Assembly: GCF_037126465.1 (NCBI RefSeq)
Contig: NC_088201.1
Span: forward strand, 87,944,273-88,008,272
Length of the DNA stretch: 64,000 bases
Source: Ornithodoros turicata
Taxonomy: Eukaryota; Arthropoda; Arachnida; Ixodida; Argasidae
Direction of reading: 5' to 3'
A program made the translations under genes and the position numbers. This document shows positions 35,133-44,389 of this stretch, piece after piece. Below the pieces are notes generated by a model that searched no databases, had not been told where the DNA came from, and saw nothing but the letters and a program-made list of their open reading frames with translations. The stretch's first letter is position 1. Each line of letters begins with the position of its first letter.

Positions 35133-35189
35133 CCGTCACCGGCAAGACGACCTGTGTGGCGCAGCCCTAACCGGGAAAACAGAAGACTG

Positions 35190-35450
35190 CAGCTCCGGGA
35201 GGTGAAGCTGCGGACCGACGACAAGTTACAATTCCTCCAACTCCTCCAACTCGACGAACACCAACGCAGCACCAACACGACGCTCGAAAAATTACCAATA
35301 ACCTGAAAATACTAATCGACGGCCATGAGATGATTGCGTTAATCGATACCGGAGCCGACGACTCTGTTATAAGTGGTAGGTTGGCTAAGAAGTTTCGCAA
35401 GGTACAAACGAAGTGGGATGAGCCTGGCATCGGCACTGCTGGTGGACACG
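35190..35450 (+). pseudogene. pol: Gypsy retropepsin, N-terminal part, cut by the Polinton
   Basis: ILIDGHEMIALIDTGADDSV carries the catalytic aspartyl motif DTGA (about 35345-35356). The frame runs into the Polinton at 35451. The C-terminal flap and the ILGMDFL strand lie at 56102-56276 on the far side. When one copy of the duplicated GACACG is ignored the reading frame passes from one half to the other without a shift, which proves the insertion point. Confidence 0.9.
35445..35450 (+). repeat. Polinton target-site duplication, left copy
   Basis: GACACG immediately precedes the left TIR. The same six bases follow the right TIR at 56096-56101. Six bp is the length established for Polintons. 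Confidence 0.95.
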
Positions 35451-36284
35451 AGTAGTATAGATTAATACGGCATAATAACGGTGCCTGTATAAGAACCATA
35501 CGGTGTAAGAACCATACTGTATAACGACATCCTTTTTCTAATCCAAGATGGCCGATGCTAATCCAATTCTAAGCCAACACAATCCAGTTCGAAGCCAACA
35601 CAATCCATTTGTAATCCATCACAAGCCAATCCAAAGCCATCTGATTGGCCGCCATTAGCCCCGCCCACTTCACGTTGATTGGTCTGCGCCAAGCCCCACT
35701 GATCATTGATTAGCTGACCGTAGCTCCACTCCTTTATGCTAATTAGTTGGCTTGGCTCCGTCCAGTTCACGCTGAATGGCCCGTGCTAAGTCTTGACTGA
35801 TCATTGATTGGTTGACTGTAGCTCCGCCCCTTTATGCTAATTACTCGGCTCTGCCCACTTCACGCTGATTGGTGCATGCGCATCGCTGAACACAGCTACG
35901 CCCCTTTATGCTAATGAACCGGCTCCGCTGATTGGTCCATTCCAAGCCTACTGATCACTCTCCCAGACTTTCTAAGCCCTCTGATTGGCCGTCCCCAATT
36001 TAAGCCTACCGATTGGTCCCGTTCTAAGCCCACTGACTAAGCCCGCTGAACATAGCCTTCATTAGCGCCCGCTAGATGGCAGCGGCCCCGCTGCGGCTTT
36101 ATCTCAGATGTTCAAAGTTACCCATCTCTTCATGCCAATTGGCCCGCGCTAAGCCCCACCATAATGGCTAGCAGGTCCTGATTGGCCTACTGAACATAGC
36201 CTTCACCGGCGGCCGCCAGATGGTGCGCGGATCGCTCGGCGGTGGCTTCAGATGGTTCTAACCCAATTGGGTATCTCTATCTCA
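35451..36284 (+). repeat. Polinton left terminal inverted repeat
   Basis: 834 bp, the inverse of 55262-56095, with few differences by eye. It contains repeated TTATGCTAATTA, TGATTGGT and GGAGCC-type motifs (described at the right TIR). The small open frames within it are mirrored in the other TIR and are not genes. Confidence 0.95.
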
Positions 36285-36387
36285 TACATCCAAACTTACG
36301 TCGTGCCACCAGATGGCGCGACTCAGGTGCATCAACTCCGCGCGGTTCCGCTTTGAGGCGTCACACGAGTGAGAGAACTTCGTCGAG

Positions 36388-36570
36388 ATGTGCTGCCACA
36401 TATTGCGCTCCCGTATCACCGCAAACAAGTTGTGGGACATCATACGCGAGATCTTGGACGAGTACCTGTCGGCTTATAGGCAGGAATCACTGCGCGAGCT
36501 TCAGGAACTATGTCAGGAAGAAATAAGAGTCCTGGAGACGATCATCAATCGCGCTAGGAGCTATGAATGA
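36388..36570 (+). CDS. Small helical protein of the Polinton, unknown function
   Basis: The 60-residue frame starts at the ATG at 36388 and is rich in Leu, Glu and Arg with heptad-like spacing (LWDIIREILDEYLSAYRQES, LRELQELCQEEIRVLETIIN). A single long helix or short coiled coil is likely. It is the first frame after the left TIR and ends just before the ATPase. I do not recognise a family. It is intact but short, so it could be the remnant of a longer gene. Confidence 0.45.
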   Translation: MCCHILRSRITANKLWDIIREILDEYLSAYRQESLRELQELCQEEIRVLETIINRARSYE

Positions 36571-36621
36571 AAATAAAGATGCATCACACCTCGCTACACA
36601 GTCTGCTCAAGTTATTCCACG

Positions 36622-37239
36622 ATGCGCATGCAGTTCCAGCACCCCGCTCGAATTCTCATCTCCGGCGTGTCCATGTGTGGGAAGACGGTGCTCACGCAGA
36701 ATATAATGAGACACCCCCGAATTATTTAGCGTTCCACCGCAGAAGATACTCTACGTACGAGAGTATGCAGTCGGCTGGGAAAAGGATTTCGACGGTGTGG
36801 AGTTTATGGACAGGATACCCGCAGATTGGGATGAGCAATATCCCACTCTCATAGTTATTGACGATCAAATCACGGAAAAGGGGGTTCTATCGGAGGTAGA
36901 GTCTTGTTTGTACGTGGTAGCCACCATAAGAATGTGTCCGTGATCCTGATCACAAAAGCCTTGTTCTATCACAATGCCGCTTTTCGAACGATATCGCTGA
37001 ACGCCAGTTATATCGTATTGTTCCGGAATGCGCAGTCCGTACAACAGATCGAAACCTTCGGACGTCAGGTATTCGGGAAACAGGGGCTCTCCTATTTTGT
37101 CGAGGCATATAACCAGGCGACGGAGAAGGCGCACGGTTATTTAGTTGTGGATCTGCACGCGCAAACACCTCCCTCTCGTAGCCTGCGAACGGGTATTTTA
37201 CCGCACGACCGGCAGTCCCTGTTTACGCCCGCGAAATGA
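36622..37239 (+). pseudogene. Polinton DNA-packaging ATPase (FtsK-HerA/A32 type), frameshifted
   Basis: The protein would drive genome packaging into the capsid. The ATG at 36622 is followed within 15 residues by the Walker A motif GVSMCGKT. Translation meets TAG near 36729, and the frame continues in +1 with KILYVREYAVGWEKDFD and the Walker B stretch TLIVIDDQ. A second shift near 36905 leads to GSHHKNVSVILITKALF and ISLNASYIVLFRN, the sensor-like C-terminal part well known from Polinton ATPases. It ends at TGA 37237-37239, overlapping the next ATG. Two frameshifts make it inactive. The ~200-residue length is normal. Confidence 0.85.
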
Positions 37240-37610
37240 CGGCCGATCTTAGAAGACATCTCACGCTCCTCAAAGTATTGGCAGCCAGCAAACCGACGCA
37301 CCGCGCAGAGTTACTTAAAGAGCTCAGCTGCGACGACATTCGAATCCTTTCGGAAATCTGTCTGAACATTCTACGCGGAAATATCCTACTTTCGACGGAA
37401 CTTCATAAAAACCTGAAGACACACAAAAAAATCCTCTGCTTCCTCGCTCACAAGTCACTTCATAAGTGCCCCCGGCAGCTAAAGAAATATATTAGGGGAC
37501 AACGAGGTGGTCTCATTCCCATACTTCCACTGCTCCTCTCAGGGCTATCAAGTCTCGTGGCGGGAGTCGCCGGGCGAGCGATATCCAAAGCCATCGGCCA
37601 TGGCTCATAG
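37236..37610 (+). CDS. Polinton pX-like small virion protein
   Basis: 124 residues. The start codon overlaps the ATPase stop (ATGA). Residues 1-90 are basic and helical (LRGNILLSTELHKNLKTHKK). Residues ~95-120 hold RGQRGGLIPILPLLLSGLSS, a Gly-Gly followed by a hydrophobic amphipathic stretch. This arrangement resembles the adenovirus core peptide pX and the corresponding membrane-active or core peptides reported for adintoviruses, usually released by the adenain-type protease. Most Polintons carry a protein of this type next to the ATPase. The frame is intact. The role in virions is inferred by analogy. Confidence 0.6.
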   Translation: MTADLRRHLTLLKVLAASKPTHRAELLKELSCDDIRILSEICLNILRGNILLSTELHKNLKTHKKILCFLAHKSLHKCPRQLKKYIRGQRGGLIPILPLLLSGLSSLVAGVAGRAISKAIGHGS

Positions 37611-37908
37611 AATAGAAATAGGTGAAGTTCTGAAATCTAACGATTCGGACGATGTAAAAGTGGGCAAAATACTGGAAGCCCTCTATTACTTGCTGAAGCG
37701 CGCTCACTATCATCCTCCTCCTCCTCCTCTGGAACCTGTCCATTCGGAGCCCGAACCGGAACCCAATCAATTCGATTTTAATCTTCTACCCTCCGGTGTT
37801 GATAAAGCACGCGCGAAATGTGTGCTAAAAGAATTGAAGAAAGTTTTCACCTGGCAGGCGGATAATGTGCTAGTATATAGAGGGAAGCAAATCAATCGGC
37901 TCTCGTGA
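37600..37908 (+). CDS. Conserved-looking small Polinton protein, unknown function
   Basis: 102 residues from the ATG at 37600, overlapping the end of the previous gene by 11 nt. It has an acidic N-terminus (EVLKSNDSDD), a helix (VGKILEALYYLLKRA), a proline-rich hinge (HPPPPPLEPVHSEPEPEPN) and a C-terminal basic block ending in IDGxxVxxRGxxI-like spacing (WQADNVLVYRGKQINRLS). No named domain was recognised. Position between the pX-like protein and the integrase suggests a structural or packaging accessory. The frame is intact. Confidence 0.5.
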   Translation: MAHRIEIGEVLKSNDSDDVKVGKILEALYYLLKRAHYHPPPPPLEPVHSEPEPEPNQFDFNLLPSGVDKARAKCVLKELKKVFTWQADNVLVYRGKQINRLS

Positions 37909-38016
37909 GCTACTTAGCACGTCGTAGCGCGCTCATCAAGAAACCCAGGTGGTACAAAAAAGTATCGAAAATTATAAGCCCTCTGAAAATACACCGCATT
38001 GCTCGCTGGAACAAAT

Positions 38017-38028
38017 ATGGGGCCTTAT
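38017..38028 (+). pseudogene. First codons of the Polinton integrase, cut by ISL2EU
   Basis: The ATG at 38017 is in the same frame as the integrase body that resumes at 46713 when the ISL2EU element and one AT are ignored. The transposon therefore sits four codons into the gene. An alternative is that the integrase began farther upstream in the frame from 37905 and has also suffered a shift. Confidence 0.5.
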
Positions 38029-38425
38029 TCGCCTTGAGAAGTCTGAGTGTCGCCACCATGCGGCGACCAGCGCGTTACGTCACAAGCTGGATGCGCGGCC
38101 GAAAGCAGACGGCGTTTAGTTTAATGTTGCTGCTTGGGTTTCACGACGTCTGTGAAAACTTTGTTTAACGACATCATTGCAAAATGGAATGCGACAGCGA
38201 AACCACGGAGGATCGTGTCACAGATAAATAAGCTAAGCCTTCTAACTATCGCAAACACATCACGACTGGCCAACCTAGCATTCGCTAGATCGTTCGTGTG
38301 TCATGTCGTACGTCGCGCGTTCCGTCATATTTTCCTTCAACTTGTTTAGCGTTACTAATTACACCTGTCGATAGATCTGTTGTTAGCTTGCTGTCATATC
38401 TTGTTGCGTTCACTTACTGGGAGCG

Positions 38426-38694
38426 GCCTATTGTTTAACAGTGTCTCTGCCGTTGTCAAGCATTAACAAATACATCGCTGCTTCTTGTGAAAACCCGCGG
38501 TGCCTGGAGGAAGGGGAGTTGGTGTTCGACGCCGGACACGTTGTCGACTTCAGAATAAGCAGCTGGAATGATGTGGAGTTCACCTTCTTGGCATATGTCC
38601 TTTCAACGTCGAACCTCAGTGGACACCCCCACGAACTGACCCTGACGATCGAAAACCGAGATGTAAAGAAAGCAGCGTGTTCCTGTAAAGCCGG
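38426..38694 (+). CDS. SWIM-YqaJ protein of ISL2EU, SWIM exon 1
   Basis: The frame encodes a domain ending in KKAACSCKAG, the first C-x-C half of a SWIM zinc finger, and stops at the donor GTAAGG (38695). The 75-bp intron ends TGCTTTTAG at 38769. The start codon was not fixed: no ATG lies close upstream in frame, so the 5' end may be in a further exon or use an earlier start. In ISL2EU elements this nuclease gene accompanies the transposase. Its role in transposition is not established. Confidence 0.7.
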
Positions 38695-38769
38695 GTAAGG
38701 GGCGCATATTTCATTCCCTCTCATGCTGCGCACAGCTGGTGTGACTTAAGTTGTGATTTCTGCTTTTAG

Positions 38770-38941
38770 GAGCCCCAGGTGTAAGCACATAGTTGCTCTC
38801 CTGCTCTACATAAATTCAGAGAAATCGTTCGACGTGCTCTCACAGACCGACCTGCCACAGAAGTGGGGTAAAACCCAGAAGGATTTCGTCAGGGAAAAGT
38901 ATGCCCCGTGCCTCGCTACCAACCTGCCGTGTGCGAAAAAA
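38770..38941 (+). CDS. SWIM-YqaJ protein of ISL2EU, SWIM exon 2
   Basis: Joined in phase to the previous exon it gives the second half of the finger, SPRCKHIVALLLYI (C-x-H), completing CxC...CxH, the SWIM signature of putative DNA- or protein-binding modules. A GT donor at 38942 (AAAGTAGGT) ends it. The next stretch, 39000-39070, resembles the end of a small TA-type MITE in the intron. Confidence 0.7.
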
Positions 38942-39168
38942 GTAGGTTATCTTGTAACTTGGAAGATCATAACTTGGTTGTAGCACTAATGCATATACAG
39001 TCAGCCCTCGATTTATGAACACCCTTGGTTTCGAACCCTCCGAATAGAAGGATTCATAAAACGAGAGAGGAATACATGAGAAAAGAAGTTTAGTTCTACC
39101 GGGTGTCTTTCATAAAAATTTGCCAATCCAGGGTTGACAGTATTTTGCATTTGGTTCGTCTCTCACAG

Positions 39169-39292
39169 ATAAAGCGCAGCAATATTCCTCTTCCAAATGG
39201 ATGCATCCTTGACCGGATTCCCAAGCCTCTAGGACACCGCAACCTAGCAAAGCTTCACCTGGAAAACAGTGTTCCACAGCCACTCCCACTTC
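39169..39292 (+). CDS. SWIM-YqaJ protein of ISL2EU, linker exon (probable)
   Basis: It lies between the acceptor CGTCTCTCACAG and a GTAAATG donor. The frame RSNIPLPNGCILDRIPKPLG and following residues has the Pro-rich look of the linker between SWIM and nuclease domains in such proteins. Boundaries are by eye and may be wrong by a few codons. Confidence 0.4.
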
Positions 39293-39448
39293 GTAAATGC
39301 TTAGAAGGTGCTTACAATACAACAACACAGTGTACTTATGTCTGTTGGCAGACACCATCACAGAGCCCAATCAGCCAGTGGAAGAATGTGAGCAGCCAGC
39401 TGCAGCATCTGAACTCAATCTTGTGGAACAAAGGAACTCAACTCAATT

Positions 39449-40180
39449 GTGGAACAAAGTGCAAAGCTGCAGAGGGACTTGCATGGATACGTGTCCACTG
39501 AAAAGCTGTACAGCGATATCTTAGAAGGAAGGACACAAGCCTGTTTGAGGGATATAGAACTTCTGACACGAGGGCAGTGCAGTTCAGACTTGTGGTTCCA
39601 ACAACGTGTTGGCATGATCACTGCTTCGGTAGCACACACAGTTTTCACCCGAGTCAAAACCATTAGGTCAAAAATGGGACGCCATGATGTAAGGCCGCTG
39701 CTGCGTTTGATCATGCGCACTCACTCTGTAAAGACTAAGGCTATGGAAAGAGGACTTCGCCTTGAAGCTGAAGCAAAGTTGGCCTATAAGGCGGTACATG
39801 AAAGCCACAGCAACCTGAGAATTGATGAGTGTGGGCTTCACATCATGGACGAGCATCCTTATCTGGACGCAAGCCCTGATGGCTTGGTGAGCTGTGATTG
39901 CTGCCTCCAAAGGGCTTTAGAGGTGAAATGCCCAGTTGATATTACTGCATTCCAAAAGAGAGAACTGCTAGGAGACAGTGAGAACATCACCCTAAAGACT
40001 ATAAGCAGGTACTACTATCAGGTTCAAATGCAGATGGGGCTTGCAAAGGTCAAGTCAGCAGACTTTTTTGTATATGAAAGAAAGGACAGGTACCTCTACC
40101 TCAGTGTAAAGTTTGACACTGCATACTTTGCCGAGCTTGTTGCCAGGTGCACATTTTTCTTCAAGGCACATATCCTGTAG
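39449..40180 (+). CDS. SWIM-YqaJ protein of ISL2EU, YqaJ nuclease exon
   Basis: This exon holds a full YqaJ-type (lambda exonuclease-like, PD-(D/E)XK) domain. WFQQRVGMITASVAH is the R-x-G-x-ITAS start. ERGLRLEAEAKLAY supplies the N-terminal acidic residue. YLDASPDGLVSC and ALEVKCPV give the D-(x)n-E-x-K active site. YYYQVQMQMG supplies the conserved Q-x-Q. The frame closes at TAG 40178-40180. Such nucleases degrade or resect DNA ends; phage relatives pair with annealing proteins. The domain is intact with all catalytic positions, so the nuclease could still be active. Confidence 0.88.
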   Translation: MEQSAKLQRDLHGYVSTEKLYSDILEGRTQACLRDIELLTRGQCSSDLWFQQRVGMITASVAHTVFTRVKTIRSKMGRHDVRPLLRLIMRTHSVKTKAMERGLRLEAEAKLAYKAVHESHSNLRIDECGLHIMDEHPYLDASPDGLVSCDCCLQRALEVKCPVDITAFQKRELLGDSENITLKTISRYYYQVQMQMGLAKVKSADFFVYERKDRYLYLSVKFDTAYFAELVARCTFFFKAHIL

Positions 40181-40199
40181 CATTTGCTCACGTAAGCCC

Positions 40200-41150
40200 T
40201 TTGATCAGCTAAATTGTCAGCGTATGACTAGGGCTTGACTTCTTCGGGTTATACCTTTTGCAAAATTAGTGGGGGTGAAATTTTTTTTCAGCTCAAAATT
40301 CAGACGTATTTGGGTTATATTCGTTGTAGTTGTGTGCAAGATAAAATCGCAGAAATTCGGGCATATTTGCGTTATACTCTTCTGCCTATCGGAATTGCTT
40401 TGAAGAACAATTGTACACGCAAATTTGCAGGCAAACTTGGGATCTTTAGCTGTTGTTACATTATCCGTCACAGAGAACCTAAAGTCTTTGTTGCAAGTGT
40501 TTGCCATGGCACTTACTGCACACTAAAATGTGGCACGCTATTCCTTACTTGGAACGACCATTTGGAAATCAGAGGAAACCATATACACATGCAGTCAAGC
40601 AATCACGCTCGTGCCTTAGAGTGGGCTCCACGTAATGCACTGGCACAGTGAGAAGCCACCTTGGGGAATGCTGGTAGCCACTGAAAATTGCTCTGTCATG
40701 CGTATTTTTGGACAGTAACATCAGATTTCTCCTCTTCCATTGTTTTTGCCATTTCATTTCAAAGTTTTCAGTGATGGCACAGAAGCTAGCTTACGAGATT
40801 GGTTTTCAGGCAAGTCTGAGCTAAACACGAATTTCACAAATTTCGTTCAGGGGTAAATATCAGGCGGATTTTGGCTAAACCCGAAAAAGTCAGGCCCTAC
40901 TTGTAAAGCGACAAACACCACATGGTTATGATTTGTAAAGTGAGTGCATAATTTATTTACTGTGATACAAGAAGTAGCAAGTTACAGTCATACAGGAAGT
41001 AGCAAGTTGTACGTAGAAAGCAGGAAGTCTGGATACTTGTGTTGTAACTTCCTCACTACAATACTGTTATTAAACATTCAGTAGACGTGAAAAATGTCAG
41101 TTAATAACTTTTTTTCACAGTACTCATGAGAAACTTTCAGGCAGAATAAT
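40200..41150. other. Interval between the two convergent ISL2EU genes
   Basis: No gene is recognised. It probably holds the two 3' ends. The open frames at 40217-40507 (minus) and 40235-40651 (plus) have no domain. Confidence 0.45.
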
Positions 41151-41155
41151 GCCCA

Positions 41156-41640
41156 TCATGTTCCGGTAAACAGAAACTTGTTTTCACTGAAGATCGGTTT
41201 CCCTATGTTTGCTAGAGCAGCAACAATTGTCGTGATATCGTTAATGTACGGCAGAAACTCCAGTGGAAACCTTTGCTGCAGTATTTTGAAGAGTTTCATT
41301 CTCTGGATCGCACGTTCAACGTGCACTCGCGCACTGGTTATTGACTGTGTCTGTTCTGCTTCGTGAGGAGAGAACTGCTTTTTCTTCTTAAGAAATGGCG
41401 GCCTAATTAGCTTTATGGCATGCTCAGAACAGAGGTCATCAATGAGAAATCCTTTATCTACCATGACACTGTCTATGTGGGGTTCACATGTTTCGATTAC
41501 TTTGCTCTCTTTCGTACTGTGAGTGTCAGAGGTCCGACCTCCATATGCAGGACTTAGGTAACTAATAAGACCCCCAGGTGTCTCACAGACTACCCAGTAA
41601 ACAATATATGTCTCAGAAAGGTCCACACGATATCCCACTT
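41156..41640 (-). CDS. ISL2EU transposase, C-terminal DDE exon
   Basis: On the minus strand, after a plausible acceptor (CTTTCTGAG near 41624), the frame reads YIVYWVVCETPGGLISYLSP, AYGGRTSDTH, VMVDKGFLIDDLC and SARVHVERAIQRMK. These are the second catalytic aspartate (VDKGF, usual ADRGF) and the catalytic glutamate (VERAIQRMK) of the DDE_Tnp_4-type endonuclease. It ends ...IFSENKFLFTGT with a stop at 41156. No frameshift was seen in this part. Confidence 0.82.
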
Positions 41641-43590
41641 GGGATTTTAGGATATCCCAGGGACTAGGCTGAATAGCCCGTTGACGTCTCTGGGACAGAC
41701 AGAGGATCTGTATTTCTTCCACATTTGCTGATCCAGGGAAGGTTCCAGGAATGTCTGTCAGAGATATTTGGACATATAGAGGACATATACAGGACGTATT
41801 ATTATTGTATTTTGTAGCTTCTTTTTTGCAATTTTTACTTATTCTACGGAAAATACTACTCTGCAACAGAGAACATCGTACCAACGAACTCTTGTTTATT
41901 GAACACAAACCAAGTACAGTGATGTTACATGCACTGTAAGAAACGCTCTTTCTAATAGTACAAAATATGGTATTACAACATAAAGAGGCTAATTATTAAC
42001 AATATAGGGTGACACGGATAAAACGCATAATAAGACAATAATGGTCATAATAATAATAATAATCACGTGATTGCTACGCCACTTAGCAACCGTCATCCCT
42101 GAAAGATAATCAATAACATAGTTAATTCCATCTATTAGGATAGCAGCTCAAACACTGCCATAAATAGGCGTAAAGAACAGACACTATGCAAAAAGTGGGA
42201 ACAAATGCAAGACAGTGACTTACCGCAGTTTCTCTTGCAGTATAGATGGTTACATGCGGAAGCAGCCTAATCACTGGGACACCCAAGCGACGTCTTCCGG
42301 TTTATGCCTGGCTCTTCAGTGTTGTAGAGACACCAGTAACTTTACACATGTGTGAGGCTACCCATGGTTGTGTGTGGATACTGTAAAACAGTCACGTTTT
42401 ATTAATCTAGAGTCACATCGCGTCCATGTGACATTTAAGAAAGATAAGCGGTCATGCAAAAAACAAGGAACTTTGAAAAACAGTGCAGTCGAACGTGAAA
42501 ACATAACTGCTATCCTTTATATGAAAGACAACTGTAGCTGAGCCAAGCTTATCTACTAGCAGGCTGCGCATAGTTAATAGAATTTGCTTCACCATTGCTT
42601 TCATCATTCCCAATCAAATCCTGAATCAAAGAGATGTGAAGAATTGGACTTGCACTTTGTAGCTGTACACACACAATCTCACACAGTTCCGCCGTTCGCA
42701 TGAGTTCGTCAGTGATACGCACCAGACAGGGTAAAGCAGGTAAAGCAAACTACAGCTGTTTACTCAGATACAAAGCTGTCATTGCTCCACACATCTACAA
42801 CATGTGATCGTTGAAAAAAAAAAAAAAACGCACAAATCTTAAGTGAGGCAAAAGGAAGAACGAACTCACCTTAACTGGAAAGCCGGAGAACAAAGTAACG
42901 CTAGCTCTCGCACACCACGGCAATCGTTGTTATGCACAACCTGGTTGTTCGACGTACTGGCCAGTGCTGCCTCGATGCTCCCGAGATTCCAGTACAAAAT
43001 ACGCATGATGCTGAGGTTCCAAAGACCCTTCCGTGTAACATGTCATACCCTACCGAGCCGCTACGACGACGCGCCTCGCCTGTTTGAAACGGCGGTTGGG
43101 GAATGTCGATGGCGATGAGGCAGACGTCGTTACGCTTCGGCTCGCGCTTGTTGGGAACTTCATTCTTGTTATATCCCTCAACATACGTGACCGATCATTA
43201 TAATTCCCGTGGAAAAGGTAAAATATGTTTTTTTCTCTCTCTCTTTTGTTTATTGACTATGGTGCGATACGTGATGAGTCGTTACAAATATGATTAGAAA
43301 AGGTATGGATATGAGGGTATAAAATCAATATTATTATTATGAGGAAAGAGTGAGAAATTGCCACGTCTGAGAATGCTGGAAATGGCTGTTATCGACACAA
43401 TAAATCCTTGTAAGGTAAAGAAATGTAATTGTTGTGATATTCGTAGTATATCCACAGAATATTCACTGGGGGATATTTGTGACGTCTCATGGTGGATATA
43501 CAGCGGACGTTGTGAGGATACGCGTGACATCTGTGACGTGTGAGACCAATTTGGGAGGTCTGTGGGATATTGATGGTTTGCAGGGTAGTA
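41641..43590. other. Long intron of the ISL2EU transposase
   Basis: There are no domains. Short GGATATCCC / GGACATATAGAGGACATATA-like words recur near 41625-41800 and 43440-43580, a low-order repeat. An A-run lies at 42815-42829. Confidence 0.45.
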
Positions 43591-43594
43591 TCTT

Positions 43595-44236
43595 GACTGT
43601 ATGCGTTTTCTTATAATGGCTGTAGGTGAGCAGTCGTGATGCCAGATCAGTTGGCTGCTGTAGAGGTATCTCTGTACAATCTAGTATCATGCGTGTGCTG
43701 CTGAAGCGCTGGAAATATTTTGTGAGACATGCCAGAACAGCTTCCTTTGTTGGCTGGAATATGGCATGTTGTAGCACTGCTGCGAGTATTTGGACAGACT
43801 CCTTGAAAATATTCGACACAGTAGTCCTGTGCACACCAAAGAGTACGGCTAGAAGTGAGAAGGACATATAGTGGTACAATTTTACAAATGTAAGTAAGAT
43901 TGCATCTTCATTAGCCACACAAAAGCTCCGAGATGACTGGAGCAGCCGTATTTCTGTGTACAGATCCGCTAGCATGTAGAAAGTGTGAAATGTCCCTATA
44001 CCGGTCACACATCGCAAAAAGTCTTCGTCAGCTATAGTGCTAATTGAAAGCAGCTGGAACTGCCTTCCTCGTGCCAGGTTAGCACTGTCCACTTGTATAC
44101 CAACGGTCCTTGTAAATTCTTCAAGCTCAGGGCCAGCTGCTCTGAGGTAAAACACATCGTAGGTGAGGGAAGGAGAAATAATAGGCGAGAGGTGGATAGA
44201 ACGGGATGTTTCCGATGCTCTAAGTTTTCTTAACAA
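43595..44236 (-). CDS. ISL2EU transposase, N-terminal half of the catalytic region
   Basis: Minus-strand frame. It contains CVANEDAILLTFVKLYHYMS and FGVHRTTVSNIFKE, a helix-turn-helix typical of ISL2EU/Harbinger-type transposases. MILDCTEIPLQQPTDLASR follows, where DCTEI carries the first catalytic aspartate, then YSHYKKTHTVKIL. In relatives this strand leads straight into the 'GG(R/W)xSD' segment found here in the next exon, so an intron follows, with a GTCAAG donor near 43602 the best candidate. Upstream residues (LRAAGPELEEFTRTVGIQVD) probably belong to the linker. Confidence 0.8.
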
Positions 44237-44267
44237 GCAAGAAAAGCAAGGCTTGGTTTGTTATACA

Positions 44268-44385
44268 TGTTAAAAGTGATAAGAAACACCCCAATGCAGA
44301 GAAACAAAAGGACACACATCAGCAATTCGGTGCTGGTGTGGTGTCTGTCCTTTCTTTGTCCTGCACTGGGGTATTTTTATCGCTT
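44268..44385. repeat. Imperfect long hairpin
   Basis: GATAAGAAACACCCCAATGC...AAAGGACACACATCAGCA is followed after 6 nt by TGCTGGTGTGGTGTCTGTCC...CTGCACTGGGGTATTTTTAT. The arms are about 50 nt with a few mismatches. Part of the vocabulary (GTGTCTGTCCTTTC) recurs at 21985-22065, so it may be a small fold-back element. Confidence 0.6.
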
Positions 44386-44389
44386 GAAG

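Noticed and set aside
35558..35770. 70-residue open frame in the left TIR, mirrored at 55776-55988
   Set aside because: Both frames arise because the TIRs are inverse copies. The residue pattern (repeated D-C-V-G-L-E-L-D) is the translation of the short DNA repeats, and no start context or homology supports a gene.
38996..39070. Separate transposon inside the ISL2EU SWIM-YqaJ gene
   Set aside because: CAGTCAGCCCTCGATTTATG resembles a Tc1/pogo-type end, but the matching inverted end and TA duplication were not found, so it is mentioned only as an intron remnant.
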